The notes: a model not told the origin generated them from the sequence alone. A stretch of DNA of 64,000 nucleotides from Flavisolibacter longurius (GCA_014163555.1 JACJGO010000002.1:1-64000); one strand, 5' to 3'. Counted from the stretch's first letter, positions 1 through 8,564 are shown. Translations and numbers: made by a program.

Positions 1-104
1 TCGGCTGGATTGTCTGCATTAAGTGTGGTTTCGATTGTTTGAAAGTATTCCTTAATGGACTTTTTTTCCAGAGCTTCAAAGTCAAGCCTTGCAAGTGAGG
101 TCAA
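1..104 (-). CDS. possible partial protein-coding gene, C-terminus outside window
   Basis: The minus strand is open from a TTG codon at 104 to the window edge and reads like real protein (charged, helix-forming, containing EALEKKSIKEYF). An in-frame TAA lies two codons before the TTG (the codons between are AAC and GAC) and no ATG is available, so this is either a gene with a TTG start or the remnant of a longer gene that lost its 5' end. Too short to assign a family. Confidence 0.3.
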   Translation of the reverse strand, partial: MTSLARLDFEALEKKSIKEYFQTIETTLNADNPA

Positions 105-506
105 GTCGTTTTAATATGTGGGCTAACAGTAGTATATACGCTAATATACGCTGCTTCAATAACCGCGTTTATTTTTCCTTGCGATTCAGTATCAACGATC
201 AGGAAAAATAGACGCGGCAAAGGGCCACCCGCGCAAATACAAACTTTTATAAGAACAAATTATGTATAGGACTATTGATCTTCCCCATACCCACAGCCAA
301 ATAGCTGGCAGCTTTGTTTAGAAGAATCTATCTGCAGGCAGTTCGCTAGCCGTTAATGCAAGCCTGTGCAAGCAGTTGATAGTCCTGATTTTTCTAACGT
401 TGCTAAATATACGGTACCACCCATATATGATTTATGAAATAACCCAAAATGGGTATAGCCAACCACGCTCTTAAACACGTAGCCAATCCTTCCCTATACA
501 AAAAGC
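105..506. other. non-coding stretch
   Basis: About 400 bases with no convincing reading frame on either strand. A short imperfect duplication (TATACGC-like words near 135-150) is the only local structure seen before the palindrome that starts at 507. Confidence 0.5.
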
Positions 507-560
507 ATCAAGTCCATATCAAGTGCATTAAACAACGCACTTGATATGGACTTGATCCAA
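507..560. repeat. 20-bp perfect palindrome built from 11-base words
   Basis: Two arms of 20 bases (507-526 and 537-556) are exact reverse complements around a 10-base spacer. Each arm is itself a near-duplicate of an 11-base word: ATCAAGTCCAT then ATCAAGTGCAT on the left, ACTTGATATGG then ACTTGATCCAA on the right. It resembles the 7- and 8-base word palindromes elsewhere in the window but with a different period. It could also act as a terminator or cruciform; no T-run follows. Confidence 0.7.
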
Positions 561-600
561 TGAATGTCCTGGGCAAACATGAGCAAAGCTATCTTCCCGC

Positions 601-822
601 CTAATCTTCCAACTCTTCGCAATGGTGGCCTTTTTGGGCCAGGGCTTCAATGACCTGTACCGGCCGGCACCTGGAGGTTTCCACCCTTAGAATCCGCTCC
701 CAGTCGGAAAGGTCGAAGTTCCACCGCCCCTCCCCTTCCACCAGGTTATTGAGCGTATCCTGCACCAGGGCAATGTCCCCCACACTGGCCACGGATGTTC
801 TGAAAACAAACACTTCTTTCAT
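601..822 (-). CDS. small HMA-like hypothetical protein
   Basis: A 73-residue protein. The predicted pattern (strand MKEVFVFRTSV, helix with DTLNNLV, strand, helix, C-terminal acidic tail EELED) resembles the ferredoxin-like fold of heavy-metal-associated domains, but there is no CxxC metal site, so metal binding is not supported. The ATG at 822 was chosen because residues before it are low-quality and overlap the upstream DinB gene. It lies 11 bases downstream of the DinB gene on the same strand and is probably co-transcribed. Function unknown. Confidence 0.6.
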   Translation of the reverse strand: MKEVFVFRTSVASVGDIALVQDTLNNLVEGEGRWNFDLSDWERILRVETSRCRPVQVIEALAQKGHHCEELED

Positions 823-833
823 CGCATCATAAT

Positions 834-1325
834 TTAGGGACGGTCCCAGAATGGCGGCGGCTCGATGCCCAGTGACCGGAGATACACATAACCTTGGGCC
901 CGGTGGTGGATCTCGTTGTCGATAAAATAGAAAAGGGAAGCCCAAACCGTATTTTCATACATGCCAAAGAGGTTGACCGTTTCGTGGAAACGTTCGGCCG
1001 GGATCTGCCGAAACAGCGCATCAATTTCAACGGTGGCGGCATCCCAGCGTTCGAGCAGGCTGGCCTTCTGGTTCTGGTGGTCGAACTCCTCGTTGAGCTT
1101 CGTGGTGGCTCCGCTGACGATCTCCTGCAAGCCCGGCACGGCTATGCCCAGCAGTTCCATCACCATGGCAGCAAAGGGCCGCATGCCGCCAATGGAAAAC
1201 GTGAAAAATTGATCCTCGGGAAAGGCTTCAATCACCCGGCGGGTCAGCTGGCGGTGGCCCTGCCAGTGGCGCAGCAATTCTTCCTGTGTAATAACCTGTC
1301 TTGTTTGCTGAACTGTTGTTTGCAT
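834..1325 (-). CDS. DinB family protein
   Basis: A 163-residue four-helix protein of the DinB/YfiT superfamily, whose members use three histidines to hold a divalent metal and often act as thiol-dependent S-transferases. Candidate ligands are His20 or His24 (HWQGHRQL), His83 (EFDHQNQ) and His140/141 (NEIHHRAQ); the last motif and the following GYVYLRSLG are typical of the family. The ATG at 1325 is preferred over one eight codons upstream because the family begins close to the first helix. Substrate cannot be inferred. Confidence 0.8.
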   Translation of the reverse strand: MQTTVQQTRQVITQEELLRHWQGHRQLTRRVIEAFPEDQFFTFSIGGMRPFAAMVMELLGIAVPGLQEIVSGATTKLNEEFDHQNQKASLLERWDAATVEIDALFRQIPAERFHETVNLFGMYENTVWASLFYFIDNEIHHRAQGYVYLRSLGIEPPPFWDRP

Positions 1326-1544
1326 ATGGATTCTGTTTTGTTGACACAAAGTTTCCTCCGCCCAGTGACAACCCTATGTCAGCAGCAAAAAAGGAAAACA
1401 AAGTTTTTTTTCCGGAAGTGAAATGCTGTTGTTTTTGCTGGTGCGGCCTTGTTCAATCGAGTTCTCCCAAATGAGGATTGGTAGCCTTTTCTCACCCCCT
1501 TGGAAATGGCTCAAAAACAGTAGTTTTAAGCATAAAATCAAACC

Positions 1545-1799
1545 ATGCCCACAACCTACGAATCATTTAAAGTCACGGGTGAAAACCTGGTTAACAAGAT
1601 CAAAGAACTGGTGCGGGAAGGAAACATCCGCAAGATCATCATCCAGGACGCGGCCGGCAAAGAGCTCATGAGTTTTCCCCTGACGGTTGGCGTGGTAGGC
1701 GCCCTGTTTGCCCCGGTGCTGGCGGCGGTTGGCGGCATTGCCGCGCTGATGGGCGATTACACCATCACCGTGGAGCGGGAAGCCAAGGACGTAAGCTGA
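1545..1799 (+). CDS. DUF4342 domain protein
   Basis: An 84-residue protein matching the DUF4342 pattern: an N-terminal amphipathic helix (TGENLVNKIKELVREGN), a short strand pair (RKIIIQDAAGKELMSFPL), then a glycine/alanine-rich hydrophobic stretch (residues ~46-70) that could insert in the membrane, and a charged tail. In other bacteria the domain sits beside chaperone-like or membrane-stress genes, but its role is unknown. It stands alone here, 74 bases ahead of the next gene. Confidence 0.75.
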   Translation: MPTTYESFKVTGENLVNKIKELVREGNIRKIIIQDAAGKELMSFPLTVGVVGALFAPVLAAVGGIAALMGDYTITVEREAKDVS

Positions 1800-1873
1800 A
1801 GCCGTACCAAGGCTTTCAACCCTTCCAACCGTTATAAATTAAACACCGGTTTCACCACCCTAAACAACGCTAT

Positions 1874-2761
1874 ATGACAACGCTCCTTTCCGTAGAAGAC
1901 CTTTCTGTCCACCACCAATTACTGACAGACCTTTTTCAATGGCCGCAATCGGCAGCGGAATGGGAGCAGTACAAACTGTCGCCGGAACAACTGGATCATT
2001 TTGAAGCATACGGCTATGTCAGTAACATCAAGCTGCTGGAGGAAGGGCAGGTAGCTAAACTAACGGAGGAACTGCAGCTGCTTGCCGATCCTTCGCACCC
2101 GGGTCATCACCTGTTTTACGAATACCACAGCAACGAATCCACCGTTGCCGACACAGTGCTGTTTCATGCCCTGGGTGCCTGGCGCATTACCGAAGGTTTT
2201 CATGATGTACTCTGGAACCCGGCCTTTGTGATGGCGGCCAGCCAGTTGCTGGGTGCCCGGGGTGTACGCTTCTGGCACGACCAGCTTTTTTGCAAACCGG
2301 CACACCATGGCGGCGTGGTGGCCTGGCACCAGGATTATTCGTACTGGACCCGCACGGGACCCATTCAGCACCTGACCTGCTGGGTAGGACTGGATGATGC
2401 CACCACCGAAAACGGCTGCCTCTATTATGTACCGGGCAGTCAACGCTGGGGACTGCTGGACAAACCCGAACTGGCCGGCGACATGGAAGGCCTGCAGCAA
2501 TACCTTACCGAAGAACAAAAGGCGGCGTTCAAACCCGTGCCCATCGAGCTGAAAAGGGGCTACGCTACCTTTCACCATCCCCTGATGGTGCACGGCTCGT
2601 ATGAAAACCACTCAGACAGGCAACGAAGAGCCTTTGTGCTGAATGTATTTGCCGATGGTACCCGGTCCAATTCCGGCGATGTTTTATTGAATGGCGTGCC
2701 GCCGATTAAAGAAGGCGAGAAAATGGAAGGACAGTTTTTCCCCTTGCTCTTTACACCATAA
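1874..2761 (+). CDS. phytanoyl-CoA dioxygenase family protein
   Basis: A 295-residue Fe(II)/2-oxoglutarate oxygenase of the PhyH family. The iron triad is visible as His152 and Asp154 (WHQDYSYW) and His240 (PLMVHGSYEN), with Arg251/252 placed to bind 2-oxoglutarate. Surrounding text such as TCWVGLDDATTENGCLYYVPGS is characteristic of bacterial PhyH proteins that hydroxylate small molecules rather than CoA esters. The gene is followed by a strong terminator and then by the accessory island, so it is likely the last core gene before it. Substrate unknown. Confidence 0.85.
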   Translation: MTTLLSVEDLSVHHQLLTDLFQWPQSAAEWEQYKLSPEQLDHFEAYGYVSNIKLLEEGQVAKLTEELQLLADPSHPGHHLFYEYHSNESTVADTVLFHALGAWRITEGFHDVLWNPAFVMAASQLLGARGVRFWHDQLFCKPAHHGGVVAWHQDYSYWTRTGPIQHLTCWVGLDDATTENGCLYYVPGSQRWGLLDKPELAGDMEGLQQYLTEEQKAAFKPVPIELKRGYATFHHPLMVHGSYENHSDRQRRAFVLNVFADGTRSNSGDVLLNGVPPIKEGEKMEGQFFPLLFTP

Positions 2762-2800
2762 AGCTCAGAAACACAAAACCTGCAATACGAAATAAATTGA

Positions 2801-2825
2801 AAACGCCGGCTTTGCGCCGGCGTTT
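2801..2825 (+). terminator. rho-independent terminator of the dioxygenase gene
   Basis: Ten-base perfect stem AAACGCCGGC / GCCGGCGTTT around a five-base loop, 40 bases after the stop codon. It ends in TTT only; A-rich and T-rich ends make it usable in both directions. Confidence 0.8.
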
Positions 2826-2829
2826 CCGC

Positions 2830-2995
2830 TGTAGCCCCAAGGGTTGAAAACTCGAACCAGCTACTGAAAGATTTTAAGGATTTATGTCTCTTATTGGGAA
2901 TTAATGGATAAAACTGGCCAGTAAAAAGTTCGAGTTTTCGAGGTCTATATTAATTAAGTGACATCGTTTATTACAATAAGCTACCGAAGTAGCTT
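2830..2995 (+). repeat. island repeat copy 1 (92-bp core plus flanks)
   Basis: First of three copies in the same orientation. The core runs 2847-2938 and is bounded by an 11-base inverted repeat, AAAACTCGAAC and GTTCGAGTTTT. It starts after TGTAGCCCC (2830) and is followed by a conserved tail that ends in a hairpin AAGCTAC-CGAA-GTAGCTT (2978-2995). An internal AGGA...TCTC pairing is weaker here than in copies 2 and 3. No open reading frame inside. Origin unknown: candidate recombination site, MITE-like element or structured RNA. Confidence 0.8.
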
Positions 2996-3111
2996 GCATT
3001 CAATTTCTAAGATGATGTTCAATTCCGCAATTACTTTAATGTAACTGGCTCACGGTCATATACTAACCAATGTTTTAATGAAACATTTACGCTATCTGCC
3101 GGTTGGCCAAC

Positions 3112-4020
3112 CTATTCTTTTTGACCGGCTGAGGCTACCAGCACATCTTTATTTTCCAATAAAAACTCCCTGACTGTTTTGGCAGGTCTACCGAGGATGT
3201 AGGGAATATCATTTTGAACCATTGACATATACGACATTCTTCCATCCAGCATATGTGTAACAAAGTCGATGTTTGCGCTTGCATACCAACTATCAGCTCC
3301 CTTTGAAATCCAGTCTTCAATCAGCTGTTTGAATTCTTCAACCCCTTTCTCTTCGCATTTGATTTGGAGTCCGGTTACCTCACTCATTAGCTGGGCAATC
3401 TCTTTTCCATTAAAGCTCTCTACACTCAACCAATAGTCTTTACCAGCATGCCGTTGAGGGCCATCCATCAAAACTTTTGCTGCAACAGCGGCTATATCGC
3501 TTGAAGCAATGTATCCTACCCTGCGGTCTTCCCAATAAGTAGTATAGGTAAGATTTTTTGGCAGGTAGGCACTTGTAAGGGCTTCCATAAACATATTCGG
3601 ATGGAGGTGTGTCCAGGCAATACCACTTGCCTCAATGTATTTTTCAATCATCTGGTGCCATGCAAAGTGAGCATCCGTTGTATCCCATTCAGCAAATACA
3701 CCCACATGTACGATATGACTGACGCCTGCTTTTTTCGCAGCGTCCACTAATGTTTTACTCTGCGTGAGCATTCCAACCGTGTATCCTGTTAAGAGAAATA
3801 CCCGGTCAACACCGGCAAGAGCCAAAGCAAACGTCGTTGGGTCATCAAGGTCAAGATACTGGCAGTCTTTCCCTTCTCTACAAAGTTGTTCCACCACTTC
3901 CTGTTTACGGGAAGTGATACGGACATTGACAGCTTTACCTTCCAGTTCTTTTACGACTTGCTTGCCGATCGTTCCGCTGGCACCTAAAACAAGTATTGTC
4001 GGCTTTTGATTATATTCCAT
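3112..4020 (-). CDS. NmrA-like NAD(P)-binding protein
   Basis: A 302-residue atypical short-chain dehydrogenase of the NmrA/HSCARG group. The nucleotide-binding motif GASGTIG is at residues 13-19, followed by VRITSRK, the position that selects the adenine-side phosphate. The usual SDR catalytic YxxxK is not evident, so a redox sensor or quinone-oxidoreductase-like role is as likely as catalysis. It is the last gene of a four-gene minus-strand operon (gaps of 36, 17 and 28 bases) concerned with redox stress, all inside the A+T-rich island. Confidence 0.8.
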   Translation of the reverse strand: MEYNQKPTILVLGASGTIGKQVVKELEGKAVNVRITSRKQEVVEQLCREGKDCQYLDLDDPTTFALALAGVDRVFLLTGYTVGMLTQSKTLVDAAKKAGVSHIVHVGVFAEWDTTDAHFAWHQMIEKYIEASGIAWTHLHPNMFMEALTSAYLPKNLTYTTYWEDRRVGYIASSDIAAVAAKVLMDGPQRHAGKDYWLSVESFNGKEIAQLMSEVTGLQIKCEEKGVEEFKQLIEDWISKGADSWYASANIDFVTHMLDGRMSYMSMVQNDIPYILGRPAKTVREFLLENKDVLVASAGQKE

Positions 4021-4056
4021 TGGGATATATTTAGAATTATTAAAAGAATGATTCCT

Positions 4057-5076
4057 TCATCTTTCCACATTGATCTCCTTCATGATTTCTGCAAATAACC
4101 GGGTAGATTTTATTCTGTCGTTGATATCATACATGGTGTTTACAACAATAAGTTCATTAACACCGGTTTGTTCCAGAAAGGCTTTTATCTCTTTCTTTAC
4201 TGTTTGCTTACTACCGACAAAAGAATACTTCAGCATTTGATGGATGGAAGAATGTTGCAACACTTCTTTTAAATCCGCTGTCAGCGCCGTTGGTGGCTGC
4301 AATGAGTCCCTGGCACCGGTTAACACACCCATAAACATTCTGATTAGGCTCGTAAACAGCTGCTCTGCTTCCTCATCCGTATCTGCGGCTAGCACATTTA
4401 TGCCAGCCAGGGTATAGGGTTGTTGCAGGTCTTCCGAAGGCTGAAACTCCTGGCGATAAATCTTCAATGCCTGCAGTAAGTAAGTGGATGCAAAGTGGCT
4501 GGCAAAAGCATAGGGTAACCCCTTTTTAGCCGCCAAATGTGCACTATCAGTACTGGACCCTAATATATACAGCGGTACATCCGTGCCTTCCGCGATGGCT
4601 GCTCTAACATTTGATCGTTTGTTTTCGGCCGAAAAGTACCGCTGGATCTTTTCTACTTCTTCCGGAAAGGCCTGTGCTGCCCCATAAAAATCGGAACGGA
4701 TGGCGTGTGCCGTTTGCTGGTCTGTGCCTGGTGCCCTTCCCAGACCTAAATCAATGCGATTAGGATATAAATGCGCCAATGTCCCAAACTGTTCTGCAAT
4801 AATCAAGGGCGAGTGATTAGGAAGCATGATACCACCGGAACCTACCCGAATGCTGGTGGTGTTTTCTGCTATATACCCAATGAGCAGTGAAGGGGCATTA
4901 CTGCCAATATTATCAGAGTTATGGTGTTCGGCAAACCAAATGCGTTTGTAACCGCATTCTTCCGCTGCTTTTGCCAATGCCAATGAATTGTGCAGGGTCT
5001 GTTGTATACTCTGCCCTTGTGAAACAATGGCTAATTCCAAAATCGAATAGGCAATTTTTTGTTGATCCATGCTCAC
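4057..5076 (-). CDS. LLM class flavin-dependent oxidoreductase
   Basis: A 339-residue luciferase-like monooxygenase (bacterial luciferase fold, TIM barrel, FMN-dependent). Recognisable family segments are RIWFAEHHNSDN, RVGSGGIMLPNHSPLIIAEQ and RIDLGLGRAPGTD, which together mark the MsnO8-type subgroup. Family members oxidise small organic molecules with reduced flavin; substrate cannot be read from sequence. It lies in the middle of the stress operon, 17 bases after the Ohr gene. Confidence 0.88.
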   Translation of the reverse strand: MSMDQQKIAYSILELAIVSQGQSIQQTLHNSLALAKAAEECGYKRIWFAEHHNSDNIGSNAPSLLIGYIAENTTSIRVGSGGIMLPNHSPLIIAEQFGTLAHLYPNRIDLGLGRAPGTDQQTAHAIRSDFYGAAQAFPEEVEKIQRYFSAENKRSNVRAAIAEGTDVPLYILGSSTDSAHLAAKKGLPYAFASHFASTYLLQALKIYRQEFQPSEDLQQPYTLAGINVLAADTDEEAEQLFTSLIRMFMGVLTGARDSLQPPTALTADLKEVLQHSSIHQMLKYSFVGSKQTVKKEIKAFLEQTGVNELIVVNTMYDINDRIKSTRLFAEIMKEINVER

Positions 5077-5093
5077 ACTCGTTATCTGAACTT

Positions 5094-5516
5094 TTATTGA
5101 TTCGTTGTTGTCAATATTACTTCAATGTTATTTCGGGTGGCGTTGGAGTAAGGACATACTTGATGTGCCCGTTCAGTAAGTCGTTGTGCTTCTTCTATGG
5201 AAACTTCAGGAATATTTACTGCCAGTTCGACTGCCAATCCAAATGCACCACCTTCGAGCGGTCCAATGGATACTTTTGCAGTCACTGAGGTTTCACCCGT
5301 TTTTACCTTTTCCAAACGAATGGTATGGTTAAGGGCACTGTCAAAACAAGCTGCATAACCGGCAGCAAAGAGTTGTTCGGGGTTGGTGTAATCATCATTA
5401 GCACCACCCATTGCTTTGGGTGCTCTTACCTGAACATCCAAAACGCCGTTATCTGATATTACATGCCCATTTCTTCCACCTGTTGCCGTTGCTGCGGCTG
5501 TGTATATTGCTTTCAT
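5094..5516 (-). CDS. Ohr family organic hydroperoxide resistance protein
   Basis: A 140-residue thiol peroxidase that reduces organic hydroperoxides using two reactive cysteines and lipoyl-protein electrons. Cys57 (GYAACFDSAL) and Cys121 (HQVCPYSNATRNN) are both present, as is Arg15 which activates the peroxidatic cysteine. Length and the paired motif VCPYSNATRNN distinguish Ohr from OsmC. It sits between the flavin monooxygenase and the F420-reductase-like gene and is the clearest indicator that this operon answers peroxide or electrophile stress. Confidence 0.93.
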   Translation of the reverse strand: MKAIYTAAATATGGRNGHVISDNGVLDVQVRAPKAMGGANDDYTNPEQLFAAGYAACFDSALNHTIRLEKVKTGETSVTAKVSIGPLEGGAFGLAVELAVNIPEVSIEEAQRLTERAHQVCPYSNATRNNIEVILTTTNQ

Positions 5517-5544
5517 TTTTATTTGTTATTAGTTATTGCTTATC

Positions 5545-6294
5545 CTACTTTGTTCCCACCTGGTATAAACGGTTTCCCGCTAAAATATCTTCGTATCGAG
5601 GGTTTGGCCAGGTATCCATATTTACCAGTCTATTCATGATAAAATCCCTGATGGCAGGAGCTTTTCCCTTTTCCGCGTCAGCAAGTGCTTTATGTAATTC
5701 TGCCGCATTCAGTTCCGTGCAATAGGCAGGGGTGCCCGGTTCTTGTCTCCAGGATTCGGAAAGACTTCCACCATCCACAGTATCAAAACCGGTGATGCCA
5801 ACTATTTCAGCTGCTACTTTTTTATGTGGCTCGTTATCCCCAGCTATCGAAATGGCTATTCTTCCTTCTTCATTTGCAGCTTTCCCTTTGTGTTTGAAAG
5901 TGTATGCCAAAATATTGTTGAATGCCTTAATAACCGGCCTTCCCAGCGTTTCAGATATGTATTCACTTTCAGTCTTACCTTGTAAACCTGGCAATTCGCC
6001 ATCACGCAAAGGATAGTAATTAGAGGTATCCATAATTACTACTTCTTCGGGTACGTCTTGCAATAAATTCTTTGGCAAGTCTTTATAGGCATTGAAGGGA
6101 ATAGAAAAAATAATAACGTCCACATCTTTTACAACATCTTCTATAGTGGCAGCTGCTGCTCCCAAACGTGTAGCTATTTTTTGGAGTTCAGCCATATCCC
6201 TGGTATTCGTAACTTTTACCTGATGCCCTGCATGAGATAGTTTTTCTGCCAGGGTGCTCCCAATGGAGCCAGTACCTAATATTCCTATTTTCAT
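5545..6294 (-). CDS. NADP-binding F420-reductase-like oxidoreductase
   Basis: A 249-residue protein with an N-terminal Rossmann fold (GTGSIG at residues 7-12, then VTNTRD binding NADP phosphate) of the coenzyme-F420-dependent NADP reductase family. Bacteroidota generally lack F420, so the real cofactor partner is probably another flavin or quinone. It is the first gene of the four-gene minus-strand operon and is divergent from the HxlR regulator gene, with the operator in the 144-base gap between them. Confidence 0.8.
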   Translation of the reverse strand: MKIGILGTGSIGSTLAEKLSHAGHQVKVTNTRDMAELQKIATRLGAAAATIEDVVKDVDVIIFSIPFNAYKDLPKNLLQDVPEEVVIMDTSNYYPLRDGELPGLQGKTESEYISETLGRPVIKAFNNILAYTFKHKGKAANEEGRIAISIAGDNEPHKKVAAEIVGITGFDTVDGGSLSESWRQEPGTPAYCTELNAAELHKALADAEKGKAPAIRDFIMNRLVNMDTWPNPRYEDILAGNRLYQVGTK

Positions 6295-6387
6295 TTTCGG
6301 TATTTATTTATGTTTAGTGAATTGCTTTCAGCTCCCTTTTACTGTATTAGTTTGCTATAAACAATGATTTGCAAACCTAGCCATTAT

Positions 6388-6424
6388 TACTTTCCTTTGT
6401 AAAGTACTTTCCCAAAGGAAAGTA
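6388..6424. promoter_or_regulatory. likely HxlR-family operator
   Basis: TACTTTCC at 6405-6412 and GGAAAGTA at 6417-6424 form a perfect 8+8 inverted repeat with a 4-base spacer. A further direct copy, TACTTTCC, lies at 6388-6395, 17 bases upstream. The site is 14 bases before the regulator's start codon and within the divergent gap, which fits autoregulation plus control of the operon at 6294-3112. Confidence 0.75.
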
Positions 6425-6438
6425 TTATAAGAAATCTC

Positions 6439-6789
6439 ATGGCAGTAAAAAAAGCACATAGTTCTTGCTTGGATACGGTAAAGCCGGTGCGGGATGCACT
6501 GGACGTTTTACACGGCAAATGGAAATTGCCGATCATTATTTCAATTGGAGTGGGTAATGACCGATTTACAGATATTCAGGAGAGTATTCCCGGTATCACG
6601 CCGAAAGTATTGGCAAAGGAACTGAAAGACTTGGAACAGCACCAATTAATCAAACGGATTATAACAGAGGGTTACCCGGTTAAAATATCGTATAAGACCA
6701 CAAAACATTCAGAAACATTGTGGCCGATCATTTATGCCTTAAAGGACTGGGGGCTACATCATCGAAAGAAGATTTTCAACCAAGCATAG
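6439..6789 (+). CDS. HxlR family transcriptional regulator
   Basis: A 116-residue winged-helix protein. The family signature is clear: Cys10 near the N-terminus followed by LHGKWKLPIIISIG, then RFTDIQESIPGITPKVLAKELKDLE (recognition helix) and the wing. HxlR proteins respond to aldehydes, quinones or disulfide stress, often through that N-terminal cysteine. It is transcribed divergently from the Ohr/flavin-enzyme operon, which it probably represses from the adjacent operator. Confidence 0.92.
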   Translation: MAVKKAHSSCLDTVKPVRDALDVLHGKWKLPIIISIGVGNDRFTDIQESIPGITPKVLAKELKDLEQHQLIKRIITEGYPVKISYKTTKHSETLWPIIYALKDWGLHHRKKIFNQA

Positions 6790-6856
6790 AGCAGAGGAGT
6801 TCCACAACGCAAGTCATGTCAACTTATAGTTTTATTATCCTTTTTTATCCCTTTAC

Positions 6857-6911
6857 GTCCCAAAACAGCCCAAACTTTCCCGTTTCTGCCCACAACGGAC
6901 ATTTGTAGCCC
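6857..6911 (+). repeat. duplicate of the tRNA-Arg 3' flank (left copy)
   Basis: Fifty-five bases match 12300-12354 with three mismatches. The right copy contains the last six bases of the tRNA-Arg(CCT) gene plus its 3' flank; this left copy ends in the same TGTAGCCC and runs straight into island repeat copy 2. The arrangement resembles attachment-site direct repeats left by tRNA-targeting integration, although no integrase gene is present between them. Confidence 0.75.
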
Positions 6912-7024
6912 CAAGGGTTGAAAACTCGAACCTTTTACTCAAAGATTTACAGGATTTGTGTCCTTTACTGGGTGTTACCGGGTAAAACTGACCATCAAAA
7001 AGTTCGAGTTTTTCGGGGTCTATA
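6904..7024 (+). repeat. island repeat copy 2
   Basis: Same 92-base core as copy 1 (6921-7012), with identical 11-base terminal inverted repeats. The internal hairpin reads AGGA...TCCT here and GGGA...TCCC in copy 3, a compensatory change that supports a folded structure. The downstream hairpin found after copies 1 and 3 is missing. The remainder of the gap up to 7296 holds no gene that I can recognise. Confidence 0.8.
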
Positions 7025-7296
7025 AAAACATTTTCACTTCACATTTCCCTTCCTTAGTAAAATGTTCAACCTCCTTTTTCAGAAGAAATTATTGAAATAT
7101 GGGGGAGCGAATATCGACCGATAGCAATCTTGAAACTTACATTAATTGCTTCTTATTTTTAAAAATTGCATTATAGTATCGATGGCTGACAAAACTTCGA
7201 TATAAATGCTAGCCCCAACGATTACCAGAACCCTACCAATAATACATCGTACCTTATAGAGCTTTACAGAAGAGCTGAGGCGCAACGTTTGGTGAA

Positions 7297-7857
7297 ATGA
7301 AACTCCTGATAAAAAATATGGTCAGCCTACGTTGCAAAATGATTGTAAAGTCGGTTTTGCACGAGTTAGCCATACAATCCATCCTGGTAGAGTTAGGAGA
7401 GGTAGAGATAAGGGGCGCTCTCTCACAAAAAAAAGCCCGGTTGCTCCGCGCTGAATTACTGAAATTTGGCTTTGAACTCATGGAGGATAAGAAAAGTATT
7501 CTTATTGAGAAAATTAAAAACATCGTCATTGAAATGATCCATTACAGTGATGAGCCACCGCTCCTTAATTTTTCTGACTTTTTGAGCCAAAAGCTCGCTT
7601 ATGATTACCGCTATCTCTCTACTTTGTTTTCTGAAGTAAAAGGCGTTACCATTGAACACTATATCATCTCCCACAAAATAGAAAAGGCAAAAGAACTCCT
7701 CATCTACAATGAATTAACACTGACTGAAATCGCCGAAGCGCTGCATTACAGCAGTGTTGCACACCTCTCCAACCAATTTAAAAAAGTAACCGGCCTGACG
7801 CCGTCATTTTTCAAGAAGATGAAGCACAAACGCCTAACTGCCCACGAAGACCTCTGA
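7297..7857 (+). CDS. AraC family regulator with HMA-like N-terminus
   Basis: A 186-residue protein. Residues ~1-65 have the layout of a heavy-metal-associated domain (KLLIKNMVSLRCKMIV...GFELMED) in which the first cysteine of the usual CxxC is serine. Residues ~85-180 are an AraC/XylS double helix-turn-helix (IEKAKELLIYNELTLTEIAEALHYSS...LSNQFKKVTGLTPSFFKK). This architecture is common in Bacteroidota, typically next to metal or small-molecule genes. It precedes a cupin gene by 121 bases and may control it. Confidence 0.85.
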   Translation: MKLLIKNMVSLRCKMIVKSVLHELAIQSILVELGEVEIRGALSQKKARLLRAELLKFGFELMEDKKSILIEKIKNIVIEMIHYSDEPPLLNFSDFLSQKLAYDYRYLSTLFSEVKGVTIEHYIISHKIEKAKELLIYNELTLTEIAEALHYSSVAHLSNQFKKVTGLTPSFFKKMKHKRLTAHEDL

Positions 7858-7978
7858 CTTGCAACCTGTTCATATCTGAAAACTATGTAACATTTTACCC
7901 GTAATGCTGTAACGGCAGACCGGTTGATTAGACCCAATTTTAGGGTATGAAAAAACCATTGTGTAAACCTTCATCGGT

Positions 7979-8332
7979 ATGAGCAATCAAGCTGATAGAA
8001 TTGAAGTTGAAAAAGGCATTGCGCATATCATTGTTGAAATCATTGAATATGTACCCAACGCCGTAGTGAGTAAGACTATTATAAAAAAAACAACAGGAAA
8101 TGTTACTGTTTCGTCGCTTGACGCAGGAGAAGAATTAGGTGAAAAAACATTAGCCTTTGATAACTACATCCAAATCATTGACGGTGCTGCCGAACTAAGC
8201 ATCAATAATAAAAGCTACAAATTGAGACTCGGTGAAGGCATCACAATACCCGCCCATGCAAAGCACTGCTTTAATGCCGCCCAACAGTTCAAAATGATTT
8301 CTACCATTATTAAAAGCGGCTTCGAAAGTTGA
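7979..8332 (+). CDS. cupin domain protein
   Basis: A 117-residue single-domain cupin: beta strands around TTGNVTVSSLDAGEELG, YIQIIDGAAELSINNK and GEGITIPAHAKHCFNA. The first cupin motif lacks the HxH and Glu metal ligands, so an enzymatic metal site is unlikely and a ligand-binding or sensory role is more plausible. Located downstream of the AraC-type regulator on the same strand within the island. Confidence 0.75.
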   Translation: MSNQADRIEVEKGIAHIIVEIIEYVPNAVVSKTIIKKTTGNVTVSSLDAGEELGEKTLAFDNYIQIIDGAAELSINNKSYKLRLGEGITIPAHAKHCFNAAQQFKMISTIIKSGFES

Positions 8333-8564
8333 TTCAGTAACATAGCAGTAAGGTTTGTTTTTAATCCTGCCCTTGAAAATTATTACCAGTGTATCTGAAT
8401 GGATGTATAACAATCAAAGTCTGAAGCAAGAATAGGGAGACCGAAATCGATAACACAAAACCTATGGGCTACAACACTTTTACAAGATACATTTCTGGCT
8501 ATTAAATTTTGGGCTACAGATCGTTCTGTGTTACGCATTCAATCACTTTTAAAATCCTTGAACC

